From positions 62,001 to 126,000 of the forward strand of contig JAEWDM010000006.1 of assembly GCA_023390115.1 (NCBI GenBank): a DNA stretch of 64,000 nucleotides, read 5' to 3'. This document shows positions 34,801 to 44,708 of the stretch, piece by piece (within the stretch, counting starts at the first letter, position 1; every line of letters starts with the position of its first letter). Position numbers and translations under genes: made by a program. The notes below the pieces were generated by a model. The model worked only from the letters and a program-made list of their open reading frames with translations, was not told where the DNA came from and did no database searches. The DNA is from Bacillota bacterium (GTDB lineage: Bacteria > Bacillota > Clostridia > Acetivibrionales > DSM-27016).

Positions 34801-35442
34801 ATGGCTGATTTTGGACGAAGATTGCCTGTTTATCTTCTATTGGACTGTTCGGGCTCAATGTCGGGAGAGCCTATAGAAGCGGTAAAACAGGGTGTTAAGG
34901 CATTGCTTTCGGATTTGAGGGGTGACCCTCAGGCTTTAGAGACGGCATATTTGTCTGTAATTACCTTTGACAGCACCGTGAGACAGGTTATACCGCTGAC
35001 GGAGCTTATGCAGTTTAAAGAGCCTGAGCTGAATGCCGGAGGCGCTACCGCATTGGGCGGAGCACTTAAATTGCTGTCGGAATGTATAAAAAAAGAGGTT
35101 CGCAAGTCTACAGAGTCACAGAAGGGAGACTGGAGGCCGCTTGTATTTCTGCTTACCGACGGTGAGCCCACCGACAACTGGCAGGAGCCCGCGAGAGAGC
35201 TTAAGGCGTCAAAGCCGGCAAATATTATTGCCTGTGCCGCCGGCGCAAATGCGGATACCAGGGTACTGAAGCAGATTACCGAGTCTGTTGTTGTGATGAA
35301 TACTGTTTCGGCGGGAGATCTGGCACAGTTCTTTGCATGGGTGTCAGGATCTATCAAAATGTCCTCAAAGAGTCTGGATGCCAAGCCGGGCGGAGCTATT
35401 GAGCTGCCTCCTCCTCCTCAGGGATTTGTTATTGTGCCGTAA
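34801..35442 (+). CDS. terY: TerY-like VWA domain protein
   Basis: A 213-residue single von Willebrand A domain. The metal-ion-dependent adhesion site is complete: LLDCSGSMSG (DxSxS, D15), the Thr in GGATALGGAL and the Asp in LTDGEPTD. There is no signal peptide, so it is intracellular. It is the first gene of the TerY-P triad (VWA, PP2C phosphatase, kinase), described by comparative genomics as a signalling core of Ter stress systems. A terminator-like hairpin follows it, so the phosphatase gene may be read through only partly or have its own promoter. Confidence 0.9.
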   Translation: MADFGRRLPVYLLLDCSGSMSGEPIEAVKQGVKALLSDLRGDPQALETAYLSVITFDSTVRQVIPLTELMQFKEPELNAGGATALGGALKLLSECIKKEVRKSTESQKGDWRPLVFLLTDGEPTDNWQEPARELKASKPANIIACAAGANADTRVLKQITESVVVMNTVSAGDLAQFFAWVSGSIKMSSKSLDAKPGGAIELPPPPQGFVIVP

Positions 35443-35449
35443 TAATTTT

Positions 35450-35499
35450 ACATTCCAGATATGCTGCCGGCTGTAATAAAAAGCAGCAGCCTGGAATGT
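35450..35499 (+). terminator. Intrinsic terminator after terY
   Basis: ACATTCCAG (35450-35458) pairs with CTGGAATGT (35491-35499), with an inner GCTGC/GCAGC stem, and is followed by TTTTGATTATT. Confidence 0.7.
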
Positions 35500-35614
35500 T
35501 TTGATTATTGTGCCTGAAGAATCCAAGTCTTTAACACCAGCAGATGGGGAATGACGAAAATATAATTTCGATATTTCCTAAAAGTACGTTTCTTAAGGAA
35601 ATGGAGCTACTGTA

Positions 35615-37018
35615 ATGGATATAGATGAAAAGAAAAACAGTACACTGCCTGAAAAGCAAGAGGCTTCCGAAAGTCAAAGCGTCAATATTCAGCCTGAGGC
35701 TCCGTCAGAGCATGAAGTTAATGTGAGAAATAGGGAAACGCCTGCTTCCGGAAGCAATCCTGATGCATCTGAAGCTCTTGGCAATGAAGCGGCGCCTGCT
35801 GTTCCGTTAACGGATGAAGAGGTTACCGCTCATACGGCGGCGTTATGGAGATACCTTCCTGTGCCCGGTGAGGAGCCCGAAAGTCATGAAGAGTATCATT
35901 CAAGAGTTATACAATTGGAGCAGGGGACTTTGACAGGTGCCCGTGTACGAGGGAAAAAGCATAAGCATGAGGGTACGAATTGTGATGATTGGTTTGAGCT
36001 TGAAAGTGTGGATGACTGGGTGCTTATAGCTGTTTCTGACGGTGCAGGCTCAAAAAAGTATTCCCGCATAGGGGCCCGTGAATCCTGCAAGGCTGCAATC
36101 CGGTATATGAAGGATAAATTTTTGGAGCTTAAATCTCAGTCTTCGCAGGCAGTTAAAGGGATTGAGCTGCCTTTTGAGGATAAGGGCTTTTCAGAGGCTT
36201 GCGGTGAATTTGCCTCTATTGTGCAGGGGGCAGTTTTGGAGGCATACGATGCTGTCGAAAGGGCTTTTGAAGCAAGAAGGGCAAATCTTGAGTTAAACAA
36301 GCCCCTGAACAGAGAACTTACATTTAAGGATTTTTCTGCCACAATGCTGGTGACTGCGGCTATCCCGACTGTTATTGACGGCAAAAGGGAGCATCTTGTT
36401 ATTTCATGTCAGATAGGGGACGGAATGCTTGCTTCGGTTAATTCCGGGCTGCCATACGGCAAGGCCCTTAAATTGTTGGGGGAGCCTGATGGGGGCGGCT
36501 TTGCGGGAGAGACCGATTTTCTTACCTCTCCTCAAATGAAAAAGATTGAAACTCTTATGAGAAGAACTAAAATTGCGCGCAGTCCAATTACATGCCTTAT
36601 GGTCATGAGTGACGGAGTGGCTGACGACTACTACCCGAACGATCCTCAGATATTGAGGCTTTATATGGATTTGCTGTTTAACAAAATTGCGGGCGGGGAG
36701 ACAAAACAGCATGAGGCTCCCGGCAGCGTCGATGCCGGAATGATTGATAAAATTCCCGGGCCCACCGCATACCCGTGGGTTAATAACCCGTCTGTCCGAA
36801 TTCCCGTCCATTATACCGGCAAAATTATGAAGGCGGCCGGGCTGAGTCTTGAGGAAGCATGGAATAACAAGGATATTATAAGGGCGGCTTTAGCGAGGTC
36901 GGGGGATTTTCATTTAAGTGAAGCGAGGGATAAGGGAGAGGAATTGAAGGTATGGCTCGATAATTATGTCGAGAGGGGTTCCTTTGATGACAGGACGCTG
37001 GTAATCTTTCATGTATGA
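35615..37018 (+). CDS. PP2C-type protein phosphatase of the TerY-P triad
   Basis: A 467-residue protein. The first 70 residues are acidic, low-complexity and probably disordered. The PP2C_2 catalytic domain follows: EGTNCDDWFE, LIAVSDGAGS, CQIGDGMLA and VMSDGVADDYY supply the metal-binding aspartates. It should remove phosphates placed by the kinase encoded 15 bases downstream. A start at 35615 fits, although the ribosome site is only GGAG-like. In related Ter loci the phosphatase, kinase and VWA protein always travel together, which argues for one regulatory complex. Confidence 0.88.
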   Translation: MDIDEKKNSTLPEKQEASESQSVNIQPEAPSEHEVNVRNRETPASGSNPDASEALGNEAAPAVPLTDEEVTAHTAALWRYLPVPGEEPESHEEYHSRVIQLEQGTLTGARVRGKKHKHEGTNCDDWFELESVDDWVLIAVSDGAGSKKYSRIGARESCKAAIRYMKDKFLELKSQSSQAVKGIELPFEDKGFSEACGEFASIVQGAVLEAYDAVERAFEARRANLELNKPLNRELTFKDFSATMLVTAAIPTVIDGKREHLVISCQIGDGMLASVNSGLPYGKALKLLGEPDGGGFAGETDFLTSPQMKKIETLMRRTKIARSPITCLMVMSDGVADDYYPNDPQILRLYMDLLFNKIAGGETKQHEAPGSVDAGMIDKIPGPTAYPWVNNPSVRIPVHYTGKIMKAAGLSLEEAWNNKDIIRAALARSGDFHLSEARDKGEELKVWLDNYVERGSFDDRTLVIFHV

Positions 37019-37033
37019 CAGGTGGTGAATATT

Positions 37034-38512
37034 GTGGCGACTACCGCACAAGCGATATTGACTGACGGAAGAAAAATTCCATATGTTATAAAGGATAACC
37101 CTCCGAGAGGGGGCATGAAACATACATATTTTGCTCCCGATAAATCGTATGTTGTCCAGTTTTTCAATAACCCTAATGTCGGATTTGATGCCAATACCCG
37201 TGCAAGACTTGAGGCAATAACAGGCAGGTATAACCCCACGCTTCCTGAAGACCAGGGCGGGGCCAGAGGAAATGATCAAAAAATAGCCGACTATTTTTCT
37301 CAGAGCTTCTGTTGGCCGTCTGCTATTGTGGAGTCGCCGGAGCTTGGAATTGTTTGCCCTGCGTATCCATCGAATTTCTTTTTCGACCCCAGATCATCCG
37401 CTCAGTTGAATCTGGAGGGCAAGGATAAAAAAAGCAATTGGTTTACCTCCCGCAACAGAAGGTATCTGGATAAGTCCGAGCTCGGGAATTTTCAAATGAT
37501 GATGAAAATGTCGATATTGCTTGCAAGATCCATACGCCGTATGCATCAGGCAGGTCTGGCCCATTCCGACCTGTCCAGCAACAATGTGCTTATAGACCCT
37601 AAAAGCGGCAGGTGCGTTGTAATCGACATAGATTCGCTTGTTGTGCCCGGACTGTTTCCGCCCGAGGTCGTGGGAACCAGAGGGTATATCGCGCCTGAAG
37701 TTTTAAAAACAATGGAATTAAATTATAATAATTCAGACAAAAAGCTTCCGAGCACGTATACTGATTTGCATGCACTGCCTGTGCTCATTTATGAGTATCT
37801 GTTTTTCAGGCATCCGCTGCTCGGGCCTAAAATATATTCGGCAGAATCCGCCGAGCAAGACGATTTTCTGGCGTTAGGAGAAAAGGCGACATTTATAGAA
37901 AACCCCAGAGATCAATCCAACAGGCCTAAGGGCCTCAGCCCTACAATTAAGCAGCTTGGGCCGATACTTGAGAGGCTTTTCATCAGAGCATTTGTTGACG
38001 GTCTGCATTGCCCTGACATGAGGCCTACGGCGATGGAATGGGAAAGAGGCCTTGTGCAGACATGGGATTTGCTTTATGCCTGCCCAAACCCCTCCTGCGA
38101 GCAGAAGTGGTTTGTTCTGTATGATATAAAGAAGCCTGTTTGCCCCTTTTGCAAAACAAGGGTAAAAAACTCCGAAATCCTTCGCTTTGAGCTAAAGGCG
38201 GAGTCAAGGGGCTGCCCGGGGCAATGGCTGAATGTAAATGAGCTGGTTGTGCATCATAATACGCCTCTTTTTAAATGGCATATTTTCAGCAATGTGTTTG
38301 CGGATGAAAAAGCAGACCGGACAATGCAGGCATACGTATGCAAGCATAACGGACAATGGCTGCTGGTAAACCAGAATGTAAACGGAATGCTTTCCCCCGG
38401 TGGAAATTCTGTTCCTGCCGGACAAGCCATCCTGCTTAAGGACGGAGTGGTTTTCAGGGCATCCAGAGAGGATAGGGGAATGCTGGTCCAAGTATCTCTG
38501 GCAAAAGTGTGA
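37034..38512 (+). CDS. TerY-P kinase with C-terminal zinc ribbon
   Basis: A 492-residue protein kinase-like protein. The catalytic loop is AHSDLSSNNVLID (Asp179, Asn near 184) and the metal-binding aspartate is in VVIDIDSLVV. The glycine-rich segment PPRGGMKHTYF is present, but the strand that normally carries the ATP-anchoring Lys reads YVVQFF, so the nucleotide anchor is unusual. A zinc ribbon (CPNPSC...CPFC) follows at about 355-385 and an uncharacterised beta-rich domain ends the protein. GTG 37034 is chosen, with AGGTGGT 7 bases upstream. Partner of the TerY and PP2C genes. Confidence 0.85.
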   Translation: MATTAQAILTDGRKIPYVIKDNPPRGGMKHTYFAPDKSYVVQFFNNPNVGFDANTRARLEAITGRYNPTLPEDQGGARGNDQKIADYFSQSFCWPSAIVESPELGIVCPAYPSNFFFDPRSSAQLNLEGKDKKSNWFTSRNRRYLDKSELGNFQMMMKMSILLARSIRRMHQAGLAHSDLSSNNVLIDPKSGRCVVIDIDSLVVPGLFPPEVVGTRGYIAPEVLKTMELNYNNSDKKLPSTYTDLHALPVLIYEYLFFRHPLLGPKIYSAESAEQDDFLALGEKATFIENPRDQSNRPKGLSPTIKQLGPILERLFIRAFVDGLHCPDMRPTAMEWERGLVQTWDLLYACPNPSCEQKWFVLYDIKKPVCPFCKTRVKNSEILRFELKAESRGCPGQWLNVNELVVHHNTPLFKWHIFSNVFADEKADRTMQAYVCKHNGQWLLVNQNVNGMLSPGGNSVPAGQAILLKDGVVFRASREDRGMLVQVSLAKV

Positions 38513-38662
38513 CAGTATAAATTTAGCTCCGGTGGAAATGATTAAATACTATGGAGACAAATAATGCTGTATTATACTGATACATATTACAGGAGGTGGT
38601 TAGAGGAAAACTTAAATTCTGGTGTAGCTATGGTTTAACTACAAAATTGAGGAGGAAGATAA

Positions 38663-41311
38663 GTGAAGAAAATTGGCTTGGATGATAGTCAGGTAGAAGA
38701 ATTAAGACAAAAATTCGGGGATAACACTCTTGGCGAGGGTGAGACGGAAAGCTTCTGGGACAAGCTCAAGGGTAATTTCGGAGACCCGATGATTAAGATT
38801 TTATGTGTAGCACTTATTATAAATGTAATTTTTGCATTTCTCGGGCAGACTGAATGGTATGAGTCTGCGGGAATTGCTTTAGCAGTAATTCTGGCTACCT
38901 TCATTTCAACATTTTCCGAATACAGAAATGAAAATGCATTTCAGAAGCTGCAGGATCAGGCGTCTAAAATTAAATGTAAGGTCTACCGCAACGGAGATGT
39001 GGTGGAAATATCGATTGATGACGTTGTTGTTGACGATTGTATTTTGCTTCAGACCGGGGACAAAATACCCGCGGACGGCATACTGCTTGAGGGAAGCATA
39101 AAGGTTGATCAGTCTGTCTTAAATGGAGAGGCAAAAGAGGCGTCAAAAAAGGTTATGCCGGATGATTATGTGGAGCAGGGCACGTCAACCGATTTTCTGA
39201 ATGAATATAAGGTGTTCCGGGGAACAGTAGTATGTTCGGGAAATGCAACAATGGCTGTAACCACAGTAGGGAAAAAGACGGTATACGGGCAGATAGCAAG
39301 CGAACTCCAGGTACAGGAGGACAGGGACACTCCGCTCAAGGTAAAGCTCAGCGGACTTGCGGGAAACATAAGCAAGTTCGGATATATCGGGGGCCTTGCG
39401 ATAGCCATAGCCTTTCTGTTTCAAAGGATAGTTATTCATAATGGCTTTGACATGGCAAGAATAGCAGAATACTGCTCCAACTGGATGACTGTTGTAAACA
39501 ATATTGTAGAAGCCGTCATTCTTGCAGTTATAATAATTGTTATGGCTGTTCCGGAAGGACTGCCTCTGATGATAGCTATTGTTTCGGCGCTCAATATGGG
39601 CAAAATGCTCAAGGACAATGTATTGGTGCGAAAAATTGCCGGAATAGAAACAGCCGGAAGTGTAAATATTCTTTTCAGTGACAAAACGGGGACAATAACT
39701 AAGGGAAAGCTCGAAGCAGTAGTTTTTGTTGATGGCGAGGGAAAGGAATATAATGATTATTCCAAGGTGATAGGCGAGCTTGGGAAACTGCTGTCGTTAA
39801 GCGTTTACAGCAATTCCTCCGCAATGGTTGTAGGCGGTTCGTCCAATACAAAAATAATAGGCGGTAATGCCACAGAGCGTGCAATTTTGGGCTTTGTCGC
39901 GGGAAAAAGCAATAACATAAAGGCAGCGACAATTGAATCGATACCCTTTAACAGTGAAAACAAGTATTCTGCCGCTCACGTTCACGGCGATTATCACTGT
40001 ACTCTTATAAAGGGAGCTCCTGAAAATATAATCAGCAGGTGCACCGCTTACTTTGGTGTTGACGGGCAGAAAAAGTCTTTTGAGAACAAAAAGGCGGTTG
40101 AGGATCAGATTGACAGGCTTGCTGCCAGGGCAATAAGAGTTCTTGCTCTTGCGACCACAGAATTGGAGCTGAATGGAGAAGAGCTGCCCGAGGGCGAATG
40201 GACGCTGGTTGGTATTATAGGCATACGAGATGAAGTAAGGCCGGAGTCCATACCTGCGATAGACGAGGTGCAAAACGCAGGCGTGCAGGTTGTTATGATT
40301 ACGGGAGACCGCAAGGACACTGCTGTTGCTATTGCAAAGGAAGCGGGACTTATAAAAAAGGATACCGATATTGTGCTGACATCTGAGGAGCTGCAGGAAA
40401 TGCCCGATGAGGATTTGAAAAAGAAGCTTAAGGATATAAGGGTTGTATCCAGAGCACTTCCGAGCGATAAGAGCCGTTTTGTCAGAATAGCGCAGGAAAT
40501 GAACCTTGTTGTAGGAATGACCGGAGACGGCGTGAACGATTCTCCGGCTTTGAAAAAGGCCGATGTGGGCTTTGCTATGGGCGGAGGCACAGAGGTGGCC
40601 AAGGAAGCCAGCGATATTGTTATAATGGACGATAACTTCAGTTCAATTGACAAGGCAATACTTTATGGACGTACCATTTTCAACAGTATAAGGAAGTTTA
40701 TAATTTTCCAGCTTACTATAAATGTCACTGCGGTTCTTATATCGTTTATAGCGCCCTTGCTGGGAATGGAAAACCCGCTGTCCATTACGCAGATCCTGTG
40801 GGTAAACCTTGTAATGGACACTCTGGCAGCTCTGGCATTCGGAGGAGAGCCGGCGCTTAAACGCTTTATGAAGGAAAGACCTAAGCGCAGGGATGAAAAC
40901 ATTGTCAGCCCGTATATGTGGAGATCCATACTTACAGTGAGCCTTTGGCTGTTTGCAGTAAGCCTGTTCCTGCTGCTGTCGCCGTTTGCGGCATCCTTCT
41001 TCCGCCAGGATCCCGGCAATGCCTATATGCTTACGGGATACTTCTCGTTCTTCATATTCGCAGCGGTGTTCAATGCGTTTAATGCAAGGACTGATAAGAT
41101 GAATCTTTTTGACAATATAGGAAAGAATAAGGGATTTATCAGGGTTATAGTATTAATAGCGGTAATTCAGGTGCTTATGACATATTTAGGAGGCGCGGTT
41201 CTCAGGTGTGCGGGACTTACAGGGACAGAGTGGGTATTTATACTTGTTCTGGCACTCACCGTTATACCTGTGGATTTGATTAAAAAGGCTGTTTTGGGAG
41301 CGCAAAGATAG
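38663..41311 (+). CDS. Calcium-translocating P-type ATPase (PMCA-like)
   Basis: An 882-residue P2-type ATPase. The phosphorylation site is DKTGTIT (Asp340), the M4 ion site is VPEGLPLMIA with its Glu, the hinge is MTGDGVNDSPALKKAD, and M6 carries NLVMDTLAALAFG. The N-terminal cation-ATPase domain is short and there is no calmodulin tail. It should export Ca2+ from the cytoplasm. It sits between the TerY-P triad and a run of TerD genes whose products are Ca2+-binding, so local Ca2+ handling is probably part of this system. GTG start with GAGGAGGAAG upstream. Confidence 0.92.
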   Translation: MKKIGLDDSQVEELRQKFGDNTLGEGETESFWDKLKGNFGDPMIKILCVALIINVIFAFLGQTEWYESAGIALAVILATFISTFSEYRNENAFQKLQDQASKIKCKVYRNGDVVEISIDDVVVDDCILLQTGDKIPADGILLEGSIKVDQSVLNGEAKEASKKVMPDDYVEQGTSTDFLNEYKVFRGTVVCSGNATMAVTTVGKKTVYGQIASELQVQEDRDTPLKVKLSGLAGNISKFGYIGGLAIAIAFLFQRIVIHNGFDMARIAEYCSNWMTVVNNIVEAVILAVIIIVMAVPEGLPLMIAIVSALNMGKMLKDNVLVRKIAGIETAGSVNILFSDKTGTITKGKLEAVVFVDGEGKEYNDYSKVIGELGKLLSLSVYSNSSAMVVGGSSNTKIIGGNATERAILGFVAGKSNNIKAATIESIPFNSENKYSAAHVHGDYHCTLIKGAPENIISRCTAYFGVDGQKKSFENKKAVEDQIDRLAARAIRVLALATTELELNGEELPEGEWTLVGIIGIRDEVRPESIPAIDEVQNAGVQVVMITGDRKDTAVAIAKEAGLIKKDTDIVLTSEELQEMPDEDLKKKLKDIRVVSRALPSDKSRFVRIAQEMNLVVGMTGDGVNDSPALKKADVGFAMGGGTEVAKEASDIVIMDDNFSSIDKAILYGRTIFNSIRKFIIFQLTINVTAVLISFIAPLLGMENPLSITQILWVNLVMDTLAALAFGGEPALKRFMKERPKRRDENIVSPYMWRSILTVSLWLFAVSLFLLLSPFAASFFRQDPGNAYMLTGYFSFFIFAAVFNAFNARTDKMNLFDNIGKNKGFIRVIVLIAVIQVLMTYLGGAVLRCAGLTGTEWVFILVLALTVIPVDLIKKAVLGAQR

Positions 41312-41403
41312 TTAGCGGTTATAAAGCGCTTAAATTCATGTATATATCTGTTACTATAATTTATAAAATAGTAATTAAAAATAAAATAGAAGGAGTGATA
41401 GAA

Positions 41404-41985
41404 ATGGCAATTAGCTTGCAAAAAGGACAGAAGGTGGACTTGACTAAGACCAATCCCGGCCTTACAAAGCTTGTAGTTGGTTTAGGGTGGGATACAAACA
41501 AGTATGACGGAGGCTTTGATTTTGACCTGGACGCGGCGGTATTTATGCTTTCAGAGTCAGGTAAGGTAGCGAGTGAAAAGGATTTTGTTTTCTATGGCAA
41601 TAAATCTCATGAAAGCGGTTCAGTAGAGCATATGGGAGACAATTTGACCGGTGAGGGCGACGGAGACGATGAGCAGGTGAAAATTAACCTTCAGACTGTT
41701 CCTGAAAGCATTAAGAAGATTGACTTTACCGTTACAATACATGAGGCTGAAGCCAGAAAACAAAATTTCGGACAGATTTCAAATGCGTATATAAGAATTG
41801 TGGATGAAGCGAAAAATGAGGAGCTTATACGCTATGATCTCGGAGAGGACTTCTCTGTGGAAACTGCTGTTGTGGTAGCAGAGCTCTACAGGCACGGCAC
41901 CGAATGGAAGTTTAATGCAATAGGAAGCGGGTTCCAGGGAGGGCTTAAGGCTCTATGCGGAAATTTTGGCATAGATGTAGCTTAA
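41404..41985 (+). CDS. terD: TerD family protein, canonical
   Basis: A 193-residue TerD domain protein with both canonical acidic blocks: GFDFDLDAAVFML and GDNLTGEGDGDDEQV, the residues that bind Ca2+ in TerD structures. It also has the NFGQISNAYIRIVD and EWKFNAIGSGFQGGL segments. TerD proteins are cytosolic, often membrane-associated, Ca2+-dependent components of Ter stress systems. AAGGAGTG precedes the ATG at 41404. It is the first of six TerD-domain genes. Confidence 0.93.
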   Translation: MAISLQKGQKVDLTKTNPGLTKLVVGLGWDTNKYDGGFDFDLDAAVFMLSESGKVASEKDFVFYGNKSHESGSVEHMGDNLTGEGDGDDEQVKINLQTVPESIKKIDFTVTIHEAEARKQNFGQISNAYIRIVDEAKNEELIRYDLGEDFSVETAVVVAELYRHGTEWKFNAIGSGFQGGLKALCGNFGIDVA

Positions 41986-42073
41986 ACATGCAGATTATCG
42001 GAAGCTTTTGCCGCGGATAGGGGATGTATCCGACATGCGGCAAAGGCTTCGGATTTTAAGAGGAGATGGAGCT

Positions 42074-42679
42074 ATGGCAATAGAGCTTAAAAAAAAAGGT
42101 GAGAAGATCAGCCTTGAAAAGAAGAGCCCAGGCAGCCTGGGGCAAATAGCTGTCAATCTTAACTGGAATAAAAGAGAAAGTAAAAAGGGGTTTTTTGGGT
42201 CATTGCTGGGCCCTAAATCCGTCGATCTCGATCTGGGCTGTCTTTTTGAGATGAAGGACGGCGGCAAAGGTGTTGTCCAGGCTCTGGGAAATGCCTTTGG
42301 TAATTTGAACAATTCTCCTTATATAGCTCTGGATGCTGACGACAGGACCGGAGCATCGGAAAACGGAGAAAATTTGAGGATTAACGGCAACATGATTTCT
42401 CAAATTAAGAGAATACTTATTTACACATTTATTTATGAGGGAGTAGCCAACTGGCAGCAGGTGGATGGGATTGTCACTGTAAAATGCCCGGGGAGCCAGG
42501 ATATTATAGTCAGAATGGATGAGTATAATTCCAGCGGATATATGTGCGCCATCGCCATGCTTGAAAATTTAAACAATGAAACCTTCAGTGTGGAAAGGAT
42601 AGTCCGCTTTTTCAATGGGCACCAGCCAATGGATATTGCATTTAACTGGGGCCTGCAATGGAGAATAGCGAGAAAATAG
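42074..42679 (+). CDS. TerA-like TerD-domain protein
   Basis: A 201-residue divergent member of the TerD superfamily, closest in pattern to the TerA group: SVDLDLGCLFEM, IALDADDRTGA...GENLRING and FNWGLQWRI. The GDNLTGxGDGDDE Ca2+ loop is replaced. The ATG at 42074 follows AGAGGAGA, and the longer frame from 42008 is not needed. It probably forms mixed assemblies with neighbouring TerD proteins. Sequence similarity is low, so the TerA assignment is by motif. Confidence 0.8.
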   Translation: MAIELKKKGEKISLEKKSPGSLGQIAVNLNWNKRESKKGFFGSLLGPKSVDLDLGCLFEMKDGGKGVVQALGNAFGNLNNSPYIALDADDRTGASENGENLRINGNMISQIKRILIYTFIYEGVANWQQVDGIVTVKCPGSQDIIVRMDEYNSSGYMCAIAMLENLNNETFSVERIVRFFNGHQPMDIAFNWGLQWRIARK

Positions 42680-42709
42680 AAAGTGTAGTCAAGTTAAGGT
42701 GGGATAATT

Positions 42710-43393
42710 TTGAAGTATGAAATTTTATACCAGGATGCATTTCCGGTTGTGAGATGCGAATTAAGGCGGGGAGAGAGGCTGAAGGCTGAATCCGACGCTA
42801 TGATAGCAATGTCAGGCACAATAGATGTTACAGGAGGGGTTGAGGGAGGGCTGTTCCGCGGTCTTACGCGAATGCTTGCGGGCGAAAGCTTCTTTTTTCA
42901 GTACCTTACTGCCAGCCGCGGTGACGGAGAGGTTTTATTTGCGCACTCCACTCCGGGTGGTATAATTGATGTAGAGCTGGACGGTTCGTATGGCTTAAGG
43001 GTTCAAAAAGACGGCTTTTTGGCCGCAACCGACAGTATTGAGATTGATACAAAGGCTCAGAATCTGATGCAGGGCATTTTTGGCGGCGAGGGACTTTTCG
43101 TATTGAATGTAAGCGGAAAGGGAATAGTGTTTATAAGCAGCTATGGTGCCATTCATGCAATAAATCTGAATGCCAATGAGGAGATTATTGTGGACAACGG
43201 GCATTTGGTGGCATGGGCTGATTATATGAACTATTCTATTGAAAAAGCCTCGGGAGGCTGGGGCAACAGCATAATGTCGGGCGAATTTCTTGTATGCAGG
43301 TTCAGGGGGCCGGGAATTGTGCTTATACAGACCAGAAACCCCAAGGGCTTCAAAAACTGGTTGACAAAGCTTGGACTTACAAGCTCAAAATAG
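42710..43393 (+). CDS. TIGR00266 / AIM24 family protein
   Basis: A 227-residue all-beta protein. GGVEGGLFRGLTRMLAGESFFFQYLTA and GGIIDVELDG, followed by FGGEGLFVLNVSGKGIVFISSYG and the C-terminal GPGIVLIQTRN, are the signatures of the TIGR00266/AIM24 family, whose yeast member is a mitochondrial protein and whose bacterial members are uncharacterised. It is embedded between TerD genes, which supports a role in the same complex. TTG start at 42710 with AAGGTGGG upstream. Confidence 0.88.
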   Translation: MKYEILYQDAFPVVRCELRRGERLKAESDAMIAMSGTIDVTGGVEGGLFRGLTRMLAGESFFFQYLTASRGDGEVLFAHSTPGGIIDVELDGSYGLRVQKDGFLAATDSIEIDTKAQNLMQGIFGGEGLFVLNVSGKGIVFISSYGAIHAINLNANEEIIVDNGHLVAWADYMNYSIEKASGGWGNSIMSGEFLVCRFRGPGIVLIQTRNPKGFKNWLTKLGLTSSK

Positions 43394-43433
43394 CAGATGC
43401 AGGCTATCATTACGTCTGTAAGGAGGTTTTATT

Positions 43434-44081
43434 ATGTCGGTTAATTTGCAAAAGGGTCAAAAAGTGGATTTGACCAAGGGAAATACAGGTCTTAAAAAGA
43501 TAATGGTCGGCTTAGGATGGGATGAAGCGCCTTCCTCCGGTCAGGGTAAGGGCTTGCTTGGCTCTTTATTCGGAGGGGGAAACAAAACTCAGAGCATTGA
43601 CTGTGACGCCTCCGCCATACTTTGCGGATCAGGGGGTAAAATAATTGGCGGGCGCGCTCTGATAGGTCAGAACATGCTTTCAGAGGACATTGTATATTTT
43701 GGAAACTTGAGTCATACCAGCCGGTGTGTAAAGCATATGGGAGATAACCTCACAGGTGCGGGCGAGGGTGACGACGAGCAGATAATGGTTGATCTGCAGG
43801 ATTTGCCGTCAAGATATGAGAAGATAGTGTTTGTAGTAAACATTTATAAGGCAGGGGAGCGCAACCAGCACTTCGGTATGATAAAAAATGCGTTTATAAG
43901 GATTGTAGATGCCGGGACAAATAAGGAGCTTTGCAAATTTAATTTGTCGGATAGCTATGACAATATGACCGCTATGATATTCGGAGAGGTTTATCGCTAC
44001 CAGAATGAATGGAAGTTTAACGCCATGGGAGAGGGAACAAGAGACAGCGGTATTGTAGCGACAGCTAACAGATATATATAA
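43434..44081 (+). CDS. TerD family protein with Gly-rich insertion
   Basis: A 215-residue TerD protein. The first acidic block is changed to SIDCDASAILC and is preceded by a glycine/serine-rich insert (SSGQGKGLLGSLFGGGNK). The second block, GDNLTGAGEGDDEQI, is nearly canonical. Ca2+ binding is therefore probably retained in part. AAGGAGG precedes the ATG. Confidence 0.9.
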   Translation: MSVNLQKGQKVDLTKGNTGLKKIMVGLGWDEAPSSGQGKGLLGSLFGGGNKTQSIDCDASAILCGSGGKIIGGRALIGQNMLSEDIVYFGNLSHTSRCVKHMGDNLTGAGEGDDEQIMVDLQDLPSRYEKIVFVVNIYKAGERNQHFGMIKNAFIRIVDAGTNKELCKFNLSDSYDNMTAMIFGEVYRYQNEWKFNAMGEGTRDSGIVATANRYI

Positions 44082-44103
44082 ATTTTTTTAGGAGGTGCGT
44101 TTT

Positions 44104-44688
44104 ATGCCGGTTAATCTTTCAAAGGGACAGCGCGTAAGCCTGGACAAGTCTATAACGCTTGCATTGGTAGGGCTTGGATGGGACACAAATCAATACGACG
44201 GAGGATATGATTTTGACCTTGACGCAGCGGCCTTTTTGCTTGGTGAAAATGGAAAGGTCTTAAATGACAGTGACTTTATTTTCTACAATAACCTTGACGG
44301 GAGAAATGGTGCGGTAAAGCATACCGGAGATAACCTGACCGGCGAGGGAGACGGCGATGATGAAGTAATTCTTATTAATTTCAGCAAAATGCCCAGTGAA
44401 ATCCACAAGGTAGCAATAACCGTTACTATTCACGATGCGTCTGTACGCAGGCAGAATTTCGGACAGGTTTCCAACGCATATGTGCGTGTTGCCAAGATGG
44501 CAAATGACAATGACACTAAGGGTGAAGAGGTTCTGAGATTCAATCTTGTTGAGGAGTTTTCTGTTGAAACTGCTCTTGTAGTTTGCGAAATATATCGCCA
44601 CGGCAAGGACTGGAAATTTAATGCCGTCGCCGCGGGGTATCAGGGAGGACTCGAGGCACTCTGCCGCAGCTTTGGTGTAAATATATAA
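44104..44688 (+). CDS. TerD family protein, canonical
   Basis: A 194-residue TerD protein with intact Ca2+ blocks GYDFDLDAAAFLL and GDNLTGEGDGDDEVI, closely similar to the first terD product. The ATG at 44104 (MPVNLSKGQ) is preceded by AGGAGGTG; a GTG three codons earlier lies too close to that site. A strong hairpin follows, so this is probably the end of one transcript. Confidence 0.93.
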   Translation: MPVNLSKGQRVSLDKSITLALVGLGWDTNQYDGGYDFDLDAAAFLLGENGKVLNDSDFIFYNNLDGRNGAVKHTGDNLTGEGDGDDEVILINFSKMPSEIHKVAITVTIHDASVRRQNFGQVSNAYVRVAKMANDNDTKGEEVLRFNLVEEFSVETALVVCEIYRHGKDWKFNAVAAGYQGGLEALCRSFGVNI

Positions 44689-44708
44689 AGCTGATACTTT
44701 TGAATAAG

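Noticed and set aside
40105..40653. Long minus-strand open frame opposite the Ca2+ ATPase
   Set aside because: It is antisense to a clearly coding, highly conserved region and has a low-complexity Ser-rich translation without motifs.
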